Assembly (NCBI GenBank): GCA_022496805.1
Contig: CM040087.1
Location: forward strand, 7,204,001 to 7,268,000
Length of the DNA: 64,000 nucleotides
Reading direction: 5' to 3'
Source: Pohlia nutans
Taxonomy: Eukaryota > Streptophyta > Bryopsida > Bryales > Mniaceae
Shown: positions 22,501-34,600 of the stretch, piece after piece
Position numbering within the stretch: the stretch's first letter is position 1
Layout of the letters: every line of letters begins with the position of its first letter
Notes under the pieces: generated by a model
Databases searched by the model: none
What the model saw: only the letters and a program-made list of their open reading frames with translations
What the model was told of the DNA's origin: nothing
Made by a program: the position numbers and the translations under genes

Positions 22501-22905
22501 TGGCTTGCTCTAATTTAGCGCCATATGATTATCAAGTTAATGGACCAGAGTTGCTTGGTTTTCTTCCAACCATGTCACTAACTTACCTAAGTAGTTGAGT
22601 TTTCTACCAAGTTAGTGAATGTCTTGATTATGTTGGCTTGCTTCAATTTAGCGCCATATGATTATCAAGTTAATAGACTAGAGTTGCTTGGCCTTCTTCC
22701 AACAATGTCACTAACTTACCTAAGTAGTTGAGTTTTCTACCCAGTTAGTGAAATGTCTTGATTTTGTTGGCTTGCTTTAATTTAGCGCCATATGACTATC
22801 AAGTTAATGGACTAGAGTTGCTTGGCCTGCTTCCAACCATGTCACTAACTTACCTAAGTAGTTGAGTTTTCTACCCAGTTAGTGATTGTCGTGATTATGT
22901 TGGCT
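22501..22905 (+). repeat. 133/134-bp tandem array, three copies
   Basis: Units start TGGCTTGCT(C/T) at 22501, 22634 and 22768, with a partial fourth at 22901. They share AATTTAGCGCCATATGA and ACTTACCTAAGTAGTTGAG and differ at few positions. They lie inside the large family E element. Confidence 0.9.
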
Positions 22906-23700
22906 TTAAAATCCCTCCGCTCCCTCCCTACTCAGACAATTAATTATTCTAGCCTCATTAAGGGGGTTTTTGAATTCTTACCTGGGTTTATTAAATGGCC
23001 GCCTTGGGGTTGGTGCCTTCAAAGCCAGCCTGCGTGCATGCATGCATCAACGAGTCTTTTTAAACCCTTGCCCAGCCTGCAATCCTCACAGTCTTTAGCT
23101 TATCCATGGCTCCTTCGTCTCTGTCGGTTTCTTGCTCTTCATCATTGTGGGTTTCTTGCCCTTGGTGATTGCGTCTAGTGCTTGGCGACGTTGTGTGAGG
23201 GAAGTGCCGGAGTTATAGTAATTCTGGCCTGGGATTCCGAAAGCTGCTTGGACAAGTCTACACTGCTCTCCAACATGGACGGTTCGCCTTTATCTAGCCA
23301 GGTTCATGAAGTTTTGTGATTTGATTGATGATCTATGCTTTTCTTGCTTTGTTGTATGTTGATTTTGGTTCATGGATTTGTGATTGCAATAACATGCTGA
23401 AGCTACCTGAAGACACCTCGTATGCGCATTCTAATCCCTGTTTGTGGTGTTGGATTGTATGGGTATAGGTGAGGGTGGCTTCTTCTTGTTCTTTCCTTAT
23501 GATTCTACAACAAATTGCGCAAGAATTGTGAAAGAATGGTTTCTTCCCTTTGAGCTTTTAGGAATCGCCATTCACAATGTGTTTTTTATGCAAAGCTTTT
23601 GTGACTCTTTTGTAAAGCTTTTTTTACCTTTTATGCAAAGCTTCTATCTATTGTGTTTAGAACATGGTTGCTCAATTACTTGTATATCTCAGTTCATGAA
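22906..23700 (+). other. possible captured host-gene 5' fragment
   Basis: Composition changes to mixed, with short ATG-led frames. One (ATGGACGGTTCGCCTTTATC at 23276) runs into an AGCCAG/GTTCATGAAG donor-like site, followed by a T-rich stretch resembling a plant first intron. No protein family was recognised. It may be promoter, leader and first intron carried inside the transposon. Confidence 0.3.
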
Positions 23701-24179
23701 AGGCTTATATTGAGCTTTCTTGATTTTTGTCTTAAAAAGCCTTGTCTTGATGCGTTTCTGCTTTAGAAGCTCCATGCTTTGCATTGCTTTATACTAGTTT
23801 TATTCCTTGCCAGCCTAATATAGTTTAGTTTAGATAAAGACATTGAATTAATATGCTCTGAAAGGAGATGTTCCGAAAAAGCGCTTTTTTGCAAAAACGG
23901 CTCTGCAGTGCACTGCTGGCTAGCACTGTAGCATTGTAGCACTGCGGCACTGTTGAGCTTCAGCTGCCCCAACCTCAAAACTTTTTCAATTTGATAACTT
24001 TGATTGCTTACCAAGGATTCCACAATCTCTCAAATGAGGCGAAAATTTGGAATCTAGATGGATTTTTCAGTAGCTTTCCAACGCAACAAGTCTCGCTTGA
24101 TTTGGTTGAGAAAATCTACTTTTTTTCTCCAATTATTCTTTTATACCAAGCCCGTGGGGCTTACTTTGATGTTTAAGGG

Positions 24180-25480
24180 TTAACGTCTTAAGGACCAACC
24201 ATCTATTTTTTGGATAGTTTTTGGTCAAAGGCCCAATAAATCAAGTATTTTAGTTTTGTTGAAGTTGTTCTCATTAAATGTTTAACCGCTAAACTCGCCC
24301 CTAAAGGACCAGGTGGACACATTGTGTCTACGAATAATTTCATTACTTTAATAACTTGTTTGGATTTCATAATTTTAACTCAATGTTAACTAGAGGATTA
24401 AAAATGTTCGTTTCAAGAACACAAAAATCTTTCAAGATTTGCAATTACATTGATTGGTTCATCGGGAAAAAACTAAAACGTCAACCTAGGTGAACTTGGG
24501 ACATAGTAGTTAGGGCAGTTGATGACTTGAAAGGCGTTTTCACACTTGGATGTCACATTCGTTAAAAAAAAAGAGTGTACAATATGTAAAATATTTGCCA
24601 TTACTGCATCATTAACACTATAAAATAATTACGAAAAATGTTTAAATATATTTTAAATGGAATCTTTTCAAAATAATTAGAATCTTTTCTACATATTTAT
24701 ATTATTTTGGAATAATTTGGAATATTCCAAATATATATTTGAATTCTTTAAAAAAATTGCAATGTAAAAATTAATAACGATCACAAACATCGGCTCAACG
24801 AGTCACCAACAAGTCACTTCAACCAAACATAAATCTTTGAGAATCAATCATTGTTGTTGTATTTAGTTTTAGAACACCGTTTTTTGTGGGCACCTAGATA
24901 TAGTACATCTTTGTATGCTCCTAAAATTTCAAACCCTAATCATGGTTTTTAAATTTATGAGAAAGTTTACAATGAATGACTTGTTGGTTTTGTTCAAAAT
25001 TTTCAAAAATCAACCTATGATCAAACCTTATAATCATTTAATATATACGGTAGATTGTTTTGAATATTGATGTACAATCTCATGACTAAGTCCTTTTTGA
25101 ACTTCAATGGTGAAGTTTTCTACATGAATACCAATCAAGAGATACAATTGCCTTTTTGAAAGCATCACGAGAAAGTGATAAATTTTTAAGAATGAGCATG
25201 GTCCTTTAGGGGTTAAGTTGAGTTGTGATATCAACCCGGGTTTTAAAATAGTGTGATGGGACACTAAATATGCCATTCAGTGTATTTATAAACATGAAAT
25301 TTATCTACTTTAAATAAATTTTTGATATTAAATTTTTTTTTAAATTTTTTTTTAAATTTTTACCTTATTTATGTAACAAAATTTGTAAACACCTCAAATA
25401 TCTTCCAATCATGTTGGAACTTTTGTAGTACCTCTATAATGTCAATAATTAACAAGGACACTTGAAGTTGTGATTAATTA
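24180..25480. mobile_element. TTAA element family A with a nested TTAA element
   Basis: Starts TTAACGTCTTAAGGACCAAC. Its text (TTTTTGGTCAAAGGC; then AATATCTTCCAATCATGTTG near 25398) follows the family A copy at 38490-39033, and it is split by an insertion at 24282-25216. The right end is not clear. Confidence 0.6.
24282..25216. mobile_element. nested TTAA element, about 930 bp
   Basis: TTAA followed by CCGCTAAACTCGCCCCTAAA; ends GCATGGTCCTTTAGGGG then TTAA. The matching empty site in the family A copy is ATGTTTAAGTTAAG at 38591-38604. Confidence 0.7.
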
Positions 25481-25699
25481 TAGCATTGCAATGTAGTCGC
25501 ATTAGACCTTGGCATTGGAGCGAGGTTATTCCCCTCATTACTTACAATTCCTAGGCAATGTGCCTACGTTTGTAGAGTGGTGTAGGAGATCAAAGCAAAC
25601 TTTGTGATGTTTGGTTGTTAGTACATGAGTTGTTTGGAGTTGATTGATGTATCAAAGGAAACTAGCAAGCAATAATTATGAGATAGGTAGAATTATCAG

Positions 25700-26400
25700 A
25701 CGCTCGGGGAGGTCACTTAGTATAAATTTTGGGTATATATGAGCGTATAAAGGGTATTTAATGGGGGGCTATGAAATAATTGGAATATTCCACTATTTAC
25801 AGTATATTTAGGGTATATTCTAAGGATATTATTGGAATATTCTTCAATTGGTTTTAAAACACCCTATATTATTTCTATAAATTTATAATTTTTATTTCAA
25901 ATGAATAAAAGACACCCTATATTTGTTCTCTCATAGTTATCTAAATTCTTGACAGTGACCTCCCCAAGATCAGACGAGATTAATGAAAGAATAGTTGGCA
26001 TGAGTGCTAGGATGAAGGGATCAAAAATTGCATTAGGTTTAAATATGCTGCCAAGTATTGTCTACGAAATTCTAAAGAATTTCAAAAATCGTAGAACCGT
26101 GGTGCACCGGAAGCAAATAGGAAGACCTTTCAAGTTAACTCCACAAGAAGCTCTTTCAATCTCACAAAATGATTTGTCATTCCAAATGACAATATTATAA
26201 TTTTGCGTTGTTCGATTTGCACGTGTGTGAGCGAACCATAGATAAGGTCTCCGCATTGCAATGTGATTTCCATGGCTAAATCTACGCAGATGTATAGATT
26301 ATGTTATGTTACTACTTGCATTTAATTAGGTAGCTATTGTAAAGGGACAAACATACGTTCTTCAATGAGGCACAAAGAGGGATCAAAATACTATTGAATC
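25700..26400. other. gene-free stretch with a doubtful ORF
   Basis: The ORF at 25949-26200 encodes a short peptide with GLNMLPSIVYEILKNFKNRR and HRKQIGRPFKLTP. This weakly resembles a helix-turn-helix of a mariner-type transposase. No catalytic region follows, so at best it is a relic. Confidence 0.25.
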
Positions 26401-26640
26401 CTATAGTATACACTAGTAGAATATTTTGTGTCCGGATCAACGAGAAAGCGTTGATCATGTCTGTTGATTAGGTCGCGTTGACTTGGACATTATTTAACAC
26501 AGTTTTGTTGATTTTTCTGTTGATTTGGTCACGGACCAAAAATAAAAAATAAAAAAATTTGTTGCCCAGAATTTTCGGGCAGCAAAATGTTTTTCGGTTG
26601 CCTAGATTTTTAGGGCAGCCCAATTTCGTCGACCTGGTTG

Positions 26641-26705
26641 ACAATCGGAATTTGAACCCATGACCTTGCAATTATCACTCAACACTCTAATCAACCCACC
26701 ATATT
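26641..26705 (-). pseudogene. tRNA-like sequence (possible SINE head or tRNA-Ile relic)
   Basis: The complement reads GGTGGGTTGATTAGAGTG, then TTGAGTGATAATTGCAAGGT and GGGTTCAAATTCC. These resemble a tRNA A box, anticodon arm and B box. The acceptor stem does not pair, so it is not an intact tRNA. Confidence 0.35.
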
Positions 26706-26787
26706 TAAAATTTGATGAACAAAGAGTAATGTTTTTCTTTCATATACACTTACAATTTGATGTTTTGGAACTCAGCAGACTTTGGTA

Positions 26788-27108
26788 GCCATTCTGACAT
26801 AGTAAATTAACTTTTTTCCAAAAACCTTTGGACTAAAAAAAGTTGGGAAATCAAGTTAAGTTTCATCTCCAAAAATCTGTTTGTGATTTGAAGCCTCCAG
26901 CCAAAAGTTATAGACAATATTCAGAGAGGGTGTTTGAAAATATCAAAGAAATTATTCCTTGCTATCCCACTCTCAATTTTGTCTATAACTTTTGAATGGA
27001 GGCTCAAAATCACTAACGGATTTTTGGAGATGAAACTTTACTTGATTTCGCAGCTTTTCTTAGTTCAAAGGTTTTTGAAAAAAAAATATTTTACTATGAC
27101 AAAATGGC
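26788..27108. repeat. long hairpin, arms about 125 bp
   Basis: The left arm (GCCATTCTGACATAGTAAA, then TCATCTCCAAAAATC, GCCTCCA and AAAAGTTATAGACAA) pairs with the right arm in reverse, across an about 60-nt loop. It sits inside the CACTA-type element. Confidence 0.8.
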
Positions 27109-27156
27109 CTATAAAGTTTGCGTTTGTTTGTTTTTTTTTAATTGTGAATGATTAAG

Positions 27157-27693
27157 TTAACCCTTAAATGACAAAGGGGGTAAGATAAAAAAACGTAGAT
27201 GTATTATAGGATGTTACTTATGCAACTTTGATGAAGTTTGGTTCAAAAAAGAAAATGAGAAGCATGATATTTAGTAATTATCTGTATGGTCAAACTTCCA
27301 AGAAGAGTTTTAAATACTCATTTAATGAATTTAGATGCTTTTGTCATTTGAAATTCACCAAAATTACTAATTATACATTTAGAGTATGAAATTCGGTATG
27401 ATTGGTTAAAACTAAACATTCTATTCTAAAATTTAAAAGCAAAATCTTCAAAGGAGAGAACATCATTAGTTTCCCGATGTAGTAAGTTTTATAACACTAA
27501 GACAATATTGAGGTCTGTCGTTGAAAAATTCCTTACTAAACCTCAATATTGCAAATGAAATGTATCAAACAACACTAGAACATGATCTCTCCCCCCAATT
27601 TCGATAAGATATTAAAACTTGAAAATGTCATTTTCTAATCGTGGCTATTTGGGGTGCGACTAGAAAATGGTTGATTGGTCACTTAGGGGTTCA
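27157..27693. mobile_element. TTAA element, family B
   Basis: Starts TTAACCCTTAAATGACAAAG and ends GGTCACTTAGGGGTTCA (mutated TTAA). The interior matches 40131-40670, including GAAAATGAGAAGCATGATAT-like text. Confidence 0.7.
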
Positions 27694-28126
27694 TGAGTTC
27701 CATTTAATTGAATGTTTCAAAAAGAATATTCCAAGTTTCCAGCACAAAGATTCAGAGAAGAAAGAAAAAAAAGGTTCACAAATGACTAATTGTCGTCCCA
27801 TTCGAGTGGGTTTATTTGTTTGGACGTCCGTGTGATTGTTTCTAATAGAGCTGAAAATCAGTTAGCAGCCGAAGTGTGTCAAAATTCACCCTCAACAGCT
27901 TTAATTTAGGGAATATCAGCGTACTTGTCTCTTCTTATTGTTTGTTAGAGATGATGAATGTTTGCAAAATTGCAGTTATGTAATCCAATTACATAAAACA
28001 CTCATTCTAGTACTAAATGATTACAAAACAAACTCAGTGAATTTTAAGTTATCTATGTGAAAAGAGAATGACTTTGGTATCTTGTCATATGCTAGACTTC
28101 AAATTTTGAAATGGCAAGCACCTACA

Positions 28127-28245
28127 CTAGTAGAAAAGGTGGCGCCCCTGGGACATGCCCATGCAAAATCGCTATGCTTATGTGGAATTGAGCATTGCTT
28201 ACGTGGGCATCTGCCTCGGCAATGCCACCTTTTCTACTAGTGTTA
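28127..28245. mobile_element. CACTA-type fold-back MITE, 119 bp
   Basis: CACTAGTAGAAAAGGTGGC and its exact complement form the ends. The interior is GC-rich and palindromic (GCCCATG..., ...GTGGGCA). Confidence 0.8.
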
Positions 28246-29029
28246 GAGCATGCCCAACGACATCGGGATACCCTAAACCCATTGTTAGGATATTGAAAGT
28301 TTGAGGTAAATATGATCCCAATAGTTATGTACCATACCCTTAAAAAATTAAAACTTGGAAAATGTCAGTTTCTGCCAATGGATAGTCACTGTTGGTTGGG
28401 CTGTGATCAAAAAATGGTTGATTAGTCATTTAATTTAGGGATTAAATAAATTTAGAGTACATAGAATTTTAACCATGGTGTTTAAATTTTGACCAAATAA
28501 GGGTGTTTTAAATGTTTTAAGTGTTTTGAAAGTCATAATTGTGTGCTTTGATGCCTTTCAACCTTGGGGATTATATTCACGATCTTATTAAGAGTTTGTA
28601 TAAAAGAATTTAAAACCAATTGGATCTATTTGTCATAGGTGCCAGAAATTGTTCAAAAGTAAAAAAATCACCTTTTAAAAAATCGAGTTCATAAATTGCA
28701 AAAGATTCAAAAGATTCAATAATATTCCAATAGATTATATAAAATTTTGATAGATTCCAGACTATTCTCAAAAGATTCCAAAAAGATTCCTTTTTTTTAC
28801 ATTCACTAAAATTTTGTTGATTTGGTCATTGTACTATCCAAATCAACAAAAAGTAGACATCAAACTGTTGATTTGGTCATTGTACTATTCAAATCAACAA
28901 AAGGTAGGCAGCTAATTGTTGATTTTTACAAAAAGTTTAAAAATCAATCAAATCGGTCATTGCAGTGCCCCAAACAACACAAATCTGTTGATTTTTTTGT
29001 TGATTTGGTCATTATTTTCTAGTAGTGAT

Positions 29030-29700
29030 TGTACAGAAGGTTTTAAGACTTTGAATACATTAAATATTAATAAGTTGTATACAAAGTCACTATTAAATCC
29101 ACATAGTAGGTTGCACACATGCCTTCTAAATAATTGAATTTTTTGGAAGTCTTCATTTCAGTACATGCCAACTTGTGTGAATATTCTTTAGAATTATTTC
29201 TTTACCATACATTTTTTTGAAAAGAATATCCTATTTGTTGACATTTGTTTTTTAAATTGATTTTTGGTGAACCTTGATATTCGACTACATTAAAACTAAT
29301 GAACAACATTCTCAATCTTTTTCAAGTTTAAGAGCGCAATCTATGAATTTTAATGTAAACTAATTAGAACTTAACAATTGAACCAACCTTTTGATCACAA
29401 ATATTCTGTAGTTGAACCTCTCTCCCTCTCTCAAGTTGAGCATAAATTATCATGAGCAAAAAGAAAGGTAGACTCCAAACAAAAGAAACTACACACACAA
29501 CTATTCAAAATGCCTATTTTTGAATTAGAGTATATTTTATTTAATATTTTTAATACTAAAATAATTTGTAAACCAAAGACATCTACGTCAAAAAGATTTT
29601 GATAAAAATTCCATTGCAATCTTGTAAATTTTAAATTTTTGTTAAAAATTCATCTATTATCTCTTATATTTATAATTTATAATATGCAAAACTTAATGTT
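29030..29700. other. AT-rich gene-free stretch
   Basis: No supported gene or bounded element. Confidence 0.4.
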
Positions 29701-29701
29701 C

Positions 29702-30218
29702 TCAACCCTTGAACGTCAAAAATAAGCCCTATGGGCTTAGTTATGAAAGTTACTTTGTGAATCAAAAAAGAGAAAAGATTGGTGCTTTGAAAAGCTACTA
29801 AAAATGCGAGGCTAAATTGTCAAGTTATGCCAAAATAGGACAAATGTGGAATGATCTACAAGTAAATAAAGAATTCAAGAAAGGAGAGAGGGAGAGGTCG
29901 GGCAACTTGGATCAAAGCGTGCTTCCGTAGCTCAAGTGCGCTGCGTGTCAAATGGAATAGGCTATATGTTAGTACGAAAGGCGTGCAATGAGTGGCTTAT
30001 ATGTATAGTAAATGGCCCATATGTGTCAACACAAAATATAAGTGGCCTACTATGTGCAACATTCTAGCACAGATGTGTTAATTTGCCGGGTTTCCGGCTT
30101 TGTTTTTATTTTGATTTTCCTTGGATATTCAAGGGCGCTTGGATATACAAAGATGCTTGAGCTTTGAAAAAAAAGGATACCATTTAAGTTACCCGTCCAA
30201 GACCCTCTTGACGTTTAA
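29702..30218. mobile_element. TTAA-type element, family E-like
   Basis: Starts TCAACCCTTGAACGTCAAAA and ends CTCTTGACGTTTAA. The ends match family E; the interior differs. The final TTAA is shared with the next element. Confidence 0.6.
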
Positions 30219-30452
30219 CCCTTAAAGGACCAAGGAATCATGGTTTAAAACCACAAATTCAACTGACCATATTATGAAATTTATAATTTTGATGGGACCA
30301 AATCTTATATCACCATAATTAGTGAAGAACATTGCATGTGTTGGTGAAGGAACAAAGAAATTTAAATAAAATAAAGTTCATATATGATGTACTCAAAACT
30401 ACTAAAAAAAACATGACGCTCGATTTGAGCTTCTTGGTCCTTTAGGGGTTAA
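30215..30452. mobile_element. TTAA element, family A, short form
   Basis: TTAACCCTTAAAGGACCAAG ... CTTGGTCCTTTAGGGGTTAA: nearly perfect inverted ends of about 18 bp around a 238-bp element, making this the clearest small example. Confidence 0.8.
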
Positions 30453-30459
30453 GGGTTAA

Positions 30460-31250
30460 TCACCTCTGATAGATTTCAACTTGAGTTACGAAGGAAAATA
30501 CACCCATACTTCTTGTGAAATATTGTTCCAACCTTCGCTTCCAAACTACACATAATAATACAAAGTTTTGTAATAATGTGTCAATATTTGGTTATATTTA
30601 AAAGTAAAGTTAAAAATACGTTAGGGTCAAAATTTGCACCTGTTTAAGGGACATTTAACATTGTTACTGGTAGGCGAATAGTCATAATGGTGTAATGTTT
30701 TCATTTTAGAGTGTTGTGGTTGAAGCATGTAAAATGAGGTAGGGTAATTTACAACCTAATCGCATAGGAACTAGGAAAAATGCTCTTGTTTTGAATCTCT
30801 TGTAGCCAATTCCGTTTGATACAAAAACCTTGTTATTAAGAATGCCACTTAAACAAAGCTAAAAATTAAATGAAGAAAACAATTGATTGACCAACAAACC
30901 GATAGAGAACGCTACCCTCAATTGCCACTAGCACCATTAAGCCTATTTCAGATGACCAAAAGTGCACTCCAATTCTTGAACTTTCACATGGAAGGAATTC
31001 ACAATACAAAAATTAATGAGGATCTTCAACTTTTGTTAAAAATAGCTTATTGTGAATAGTTCTATAGTCGGGACGTGAGCATGTAGTTATAAACTATTGT
31101 TTCCTAGGAGTCTAACAATTTGTGCCTTGTGGACTGCCATATAGTATGAAGAGAAATTCAAGTCAAACCCTAGTATAAAATTGTTGGGCCCAATTTTTCA
31201 AATTCAAATAATCCTATAAGTTAAATTTTGTGAAGTTTGGATCATGTAAA
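30460..31250. other. gene-free stretch before the ClpC promoter
   Basis: AT-rich, with no supported feature. It may contain distal promoter sequence. Confidence 0.4.
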
Positions 31251-31589
31251 GTGAGCCTATTACTTTGACCGTAATCTAGAAATGCCCTAATAAAAGGCAC
31301 ATGCAATCCTTCGTGGCCAGGGATGTGTCCACGGCGAATCCCAAACCCTGCACCCGCGGGCTCCCAAGCCCGTGAAAGTACCCCGGTGACCAAGACGCCC
31401 TTATCCCTTTCTCTTTCCTGTCTAGTTGCTGATGCGGGGTCTTCGTCACTCCAATTGCACACTGCAGCCCCGCTCCAGCTCCATCGCCACCAGTGAGATT
31501 CAGGGGAGTGGCTTCTAGGGACTTCCCAAGCCCTCTCCTGCACTCTTCTTGCACAGCGGTGGCCGCTGCATCTCGCGCGCACTCTTATA

Positions 31590-31695
31590 GTGCAGTTTCG
31601 AGATCAATTTCTAGAACTAGGGTTTCGGAAATTTGTATATAAAAGAGACTTTTTGGTATCGCAATTGTGTGGAGCATTGAGGAATTGCAGGCAGT
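31590..31695 (+). promoter_or_regulatory. ClpC leader with possible TATA box
   Basis: GTATATAAAAGAG at about 31635-31647 resembles a TATA box but lies only about 50 bp before the ATG. It would give a very short leader, unless the real start is further upstream and TTGCAG at about 31685-31690 is a 5' UTR splice acceptor. TAGGGTTT near 31617 is a typical plant leader motif. The GC-rich stretch 31300-31590 is probably promoter or leader. Confidence 0.3.
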
Positions 31696-34600
31696 ATGGC
31701 ATCTATGGCGCACTCTTTGACGCTTCCCTCCGTGGGAGCGTCGTCCGTTGCTCAGCTCCGCAAGAGCAAGCGGCGCTCGGCTGCCCGGGCGTCGTTGGTG
31801 GCAAGGCGCAATGTGCAGGCGAGTTTGTCTATCACTCCGTTTCAATCGTTCTCCGGCATGCGCAAGGCCTCCGCTATCGATTCCTTGACCGTCAAGCAAG
31901 GGAAGGATTTCAGGTCTGTGGTGGCCAACTCCACCGCTGTGTCGAAGCAGAGCGGGGCGTCCAGGGCCGTCACCACCGCCATGTTCGAGCGGTTCACGGA
32001 GAAGGCCATCAAGGTCATCATGTTGGCGCAGGAAGAGGCCCGGCGTTTGGGCCACAATTTTGTTGGTACGGAGCAAATCCTGTTGGGGCTCATTGGCGAG
32101 GGCACTGGGATTGCCGCCAAGGTGTTGAAATCCATGGGTGTGAACTTGAAGGAAGCGCGCGTGGAGGTGGAGAAGATCATCGGTCGGGGAAGCGGCTTCG
32201 TGGCTGTTGAGATCCCCTTCACGCCCAGGGCCAAGCGAGTCCTGGAGCTCTCGCTGGAGGAAGCCAGGCAACTCGGTAAGTGCACCTGCTTCGGGCCCTG
32301 TATCAATTTTATTGGATTGTGGAATTTATGAAAGTCTATCAGGAGAGGAATCATAAGCCGCACTAGAAAATGAGTGGAGTGACTGAAACCCTTGATTCTG
32401 GAATGCAGGTCACAACTACATTGGGACCGAGCATTTGCTTCTTGGACTGCTACGAGAGGGTGAGGGTGTGGCCGCGCGAGTTCTTGAGAATCTTGGAGCG
32501 GACCCCAGCAATATTCGCACGCAGGTATGGAGACCTCATCTTTACGGATTTTGATCGGGAAATCACATTTCTTCGGCAGAGGCACGATGAATGCTTTTCC
32601 GAGTGTTAAAAGATGCCTACTGCCTAAACCCTAAGGGGTGAAGCTTGTCACGGAGAGTGTCTTTGAGAGAGAGATGGATTTCTTTGACTTACAAGGACGA
32701 CCATGAGATAGCGAGTTTCCTTCATGTATACTGTACTCGGCTGAATTCAAAGAATGAATCTGGATAATATGGAGAACTCGAAGTTCAGTGTCAGGGGTTT
32801 AAGGAGGGGTTTTGCGATTGTGACAGGTGATTCGAATGGTCGGTGAGAACACCGAGGCTGTTGGAGTTGGCGGTGGCAGCGGCAGCAGCGGCAACAAGAT
32901 GCCCACTTTGGAGGAGTATGGAACCAATTTGACCAAACTGGCCGAAGAGGTACACGGTGTTGTGTCGCAATGCTGCTGCATTTGTTGAGAGTTTGATCAT
33001 CGACATCCTGGTGGAGGAATGAAGTTGTGTCTCTTGGTGATTTGTACGTTGTCTGCAACAGGATTGGGTTTTTTGTTTTCTGGAGATTGAAGCAAATGAT
33101 ATTGTTGCAGGGAAAGCTTGATCCAGTCGTTGGAAGAGTTGCACAAATTGAACGAGTGACCCAGATTCTAGGCCGAAGAACGAAGAACAACCCATGCCTC
33201 ATCGGAGAGCCTGGTGTGGGGAAGACCGCGGTGGCCGAGGGGTTGGCTCAGAGAATCGCATCCGGGGATGTGCCGGAGACAATCGAGGGCAAGAAGGTGA
33301 TCACGCTGGACATGGGGTTGTTGGTTGCCGGAACCAAGTACAGGGGAGAGTTTGAGGAGAGGCTGAAGAAGCTGATGGAAGAGATCAAGCAAGCAGATGA
33401 CATTATCTTGGTTATCGATGAGGTGCACACGCTGATTGGTGCCGGTGCTGCAGAGGGTGCAATCGATGCGGCCAACATCTTGAAGCCTGCATTGGCTCGT
33501 GGTGAATTACAGGTACTGTCAAGACCAATGTACTCATGAATTTGTACAAGTGTGTCTGTCGATGAGAGGCTGGGTTTGTTTTATTGTGTCGCGACTAGGT
33601 TACCAGAACAATTTTGTCAATTTTGGCCCCTTCAGGACGATTGTGGTTCTGTTTGTTTGTTACTGTCTGCGCACCATTTGAGAGGTCTGTGGGTCTTGTG
33701 CAGTGCATTGGAGCCACCACACTGGATGAGTACAGGAAGCACATCGAGAAGGACCCTGCGTTGGAGCGTCGTTTCCAGCCCGTGCTAGTTCCAGAGCCCA
33801 CCGTGGATGAGACGATCGAGATTCTGAAGGGTTTGAGGGAGAGATACGAGATTCACCACAAACTGCGTTATACGGATGAGGCGTTGGTGGCAGCAGCTCA
33901 GCTTTCTTACCAGTACATCAGGTTTGTATGGATGTGTGTGTTGGGAGTGCGATGTGATTTTTTTTGAGCTTATGAATAATTGGCCTCATACTTTGGATTG
34001 GTCCTGGACTGGGTGATGTTCAGTGGAAGTAATGCAGGGCCTGTCAGCAGCACAGGTTATTTATCAGTTCAGACCAGTGGATATTGAGTGTGGAATGCTA
34101 TCATGCCTCAGAAAGCGTTTCTGAAGGGTGGTGTGCTATTTGTGCAGTGATCGCTTTTTGCCCGACAAGGCTATTGATCTGATCGATGAGGCCGGTTCCA
34201 GAGTCAGGCTGAAACATGCTCAGGTACGGCTCCAGAGGTTTTTGTGTGTGATTTGTGGAATGTGCTGTTGGGTCTCTTCAATTAATGAATGATGAGAATT
34301 TTGATTAGCGACTTCTGAGTGTTCTAGCTGTTCATTAAAATAGACTGGCCTTTATATGTGAATACCTGGAGCTCTCGATCTAGAATCTAACAGTTGTTGT
34401 GTTCATCAGCTACCCGAAGAGGCAAGGGAGCTTGACAAGGAACTGCGCGGCGTGACGAAGGAGAAGAACGAAGCTGTTCGTGGCCAGGACTTCGAGAAGG
34501 TCAGTGCTAAGGATGAAAATAGCTACCTCGTTTTGTGCACGAACCGTTTTTTTTATGTTATCTCGTCTTTTAGGCAGATATAATCTTGATAGTGGACTTG

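Larger units (their letters stand above)
22320..24183. mobile_element. large TTAA element, family E, with cargo
   Basis: Left end TTAACCCTTAAACGTCAAGA; right end TTGATGTTTAAGGGTTAA. The outer 100-300 bp match the short family E copy at 1297-1625. The middle (about 22430-23880) is absent from that copy and is less AT-rich. It holds a 133-bp tandem array and a promoter or leader-like stretch. Confidence 0.7.
26411..29027. mobile_element. non-autonomous CACTA-type element, about 2.6 kb
   Basis: The left end is CACTAGTAGAATATTTTG. The right end is CATTATTTTCTAGTAGTG, its near complement. Subterminal repeats of TGTTGATTTGGTCA and its complement cluster at both ends (26462-26535 and 28810-29010), a hallmark of CACTA elements. 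Flanks ATA/ATT are a near-match to a 3-bp target duplication. The interior contains other insertions and no transposase. Confidence 0.6.

Noticed and set aside
25949..26200. Mariner-like transposase gene
   Set aside because: Only a short helix-turn-helix-like stretch with no catalytic DDE/D region; kept as a doubtful relic.
32370..32609. 79-aa ORF overlapping ClpC exon 2
   Set aside because: It reads exon 2 in the wrong frame and through the intron; the spliced frame matches ClpC.
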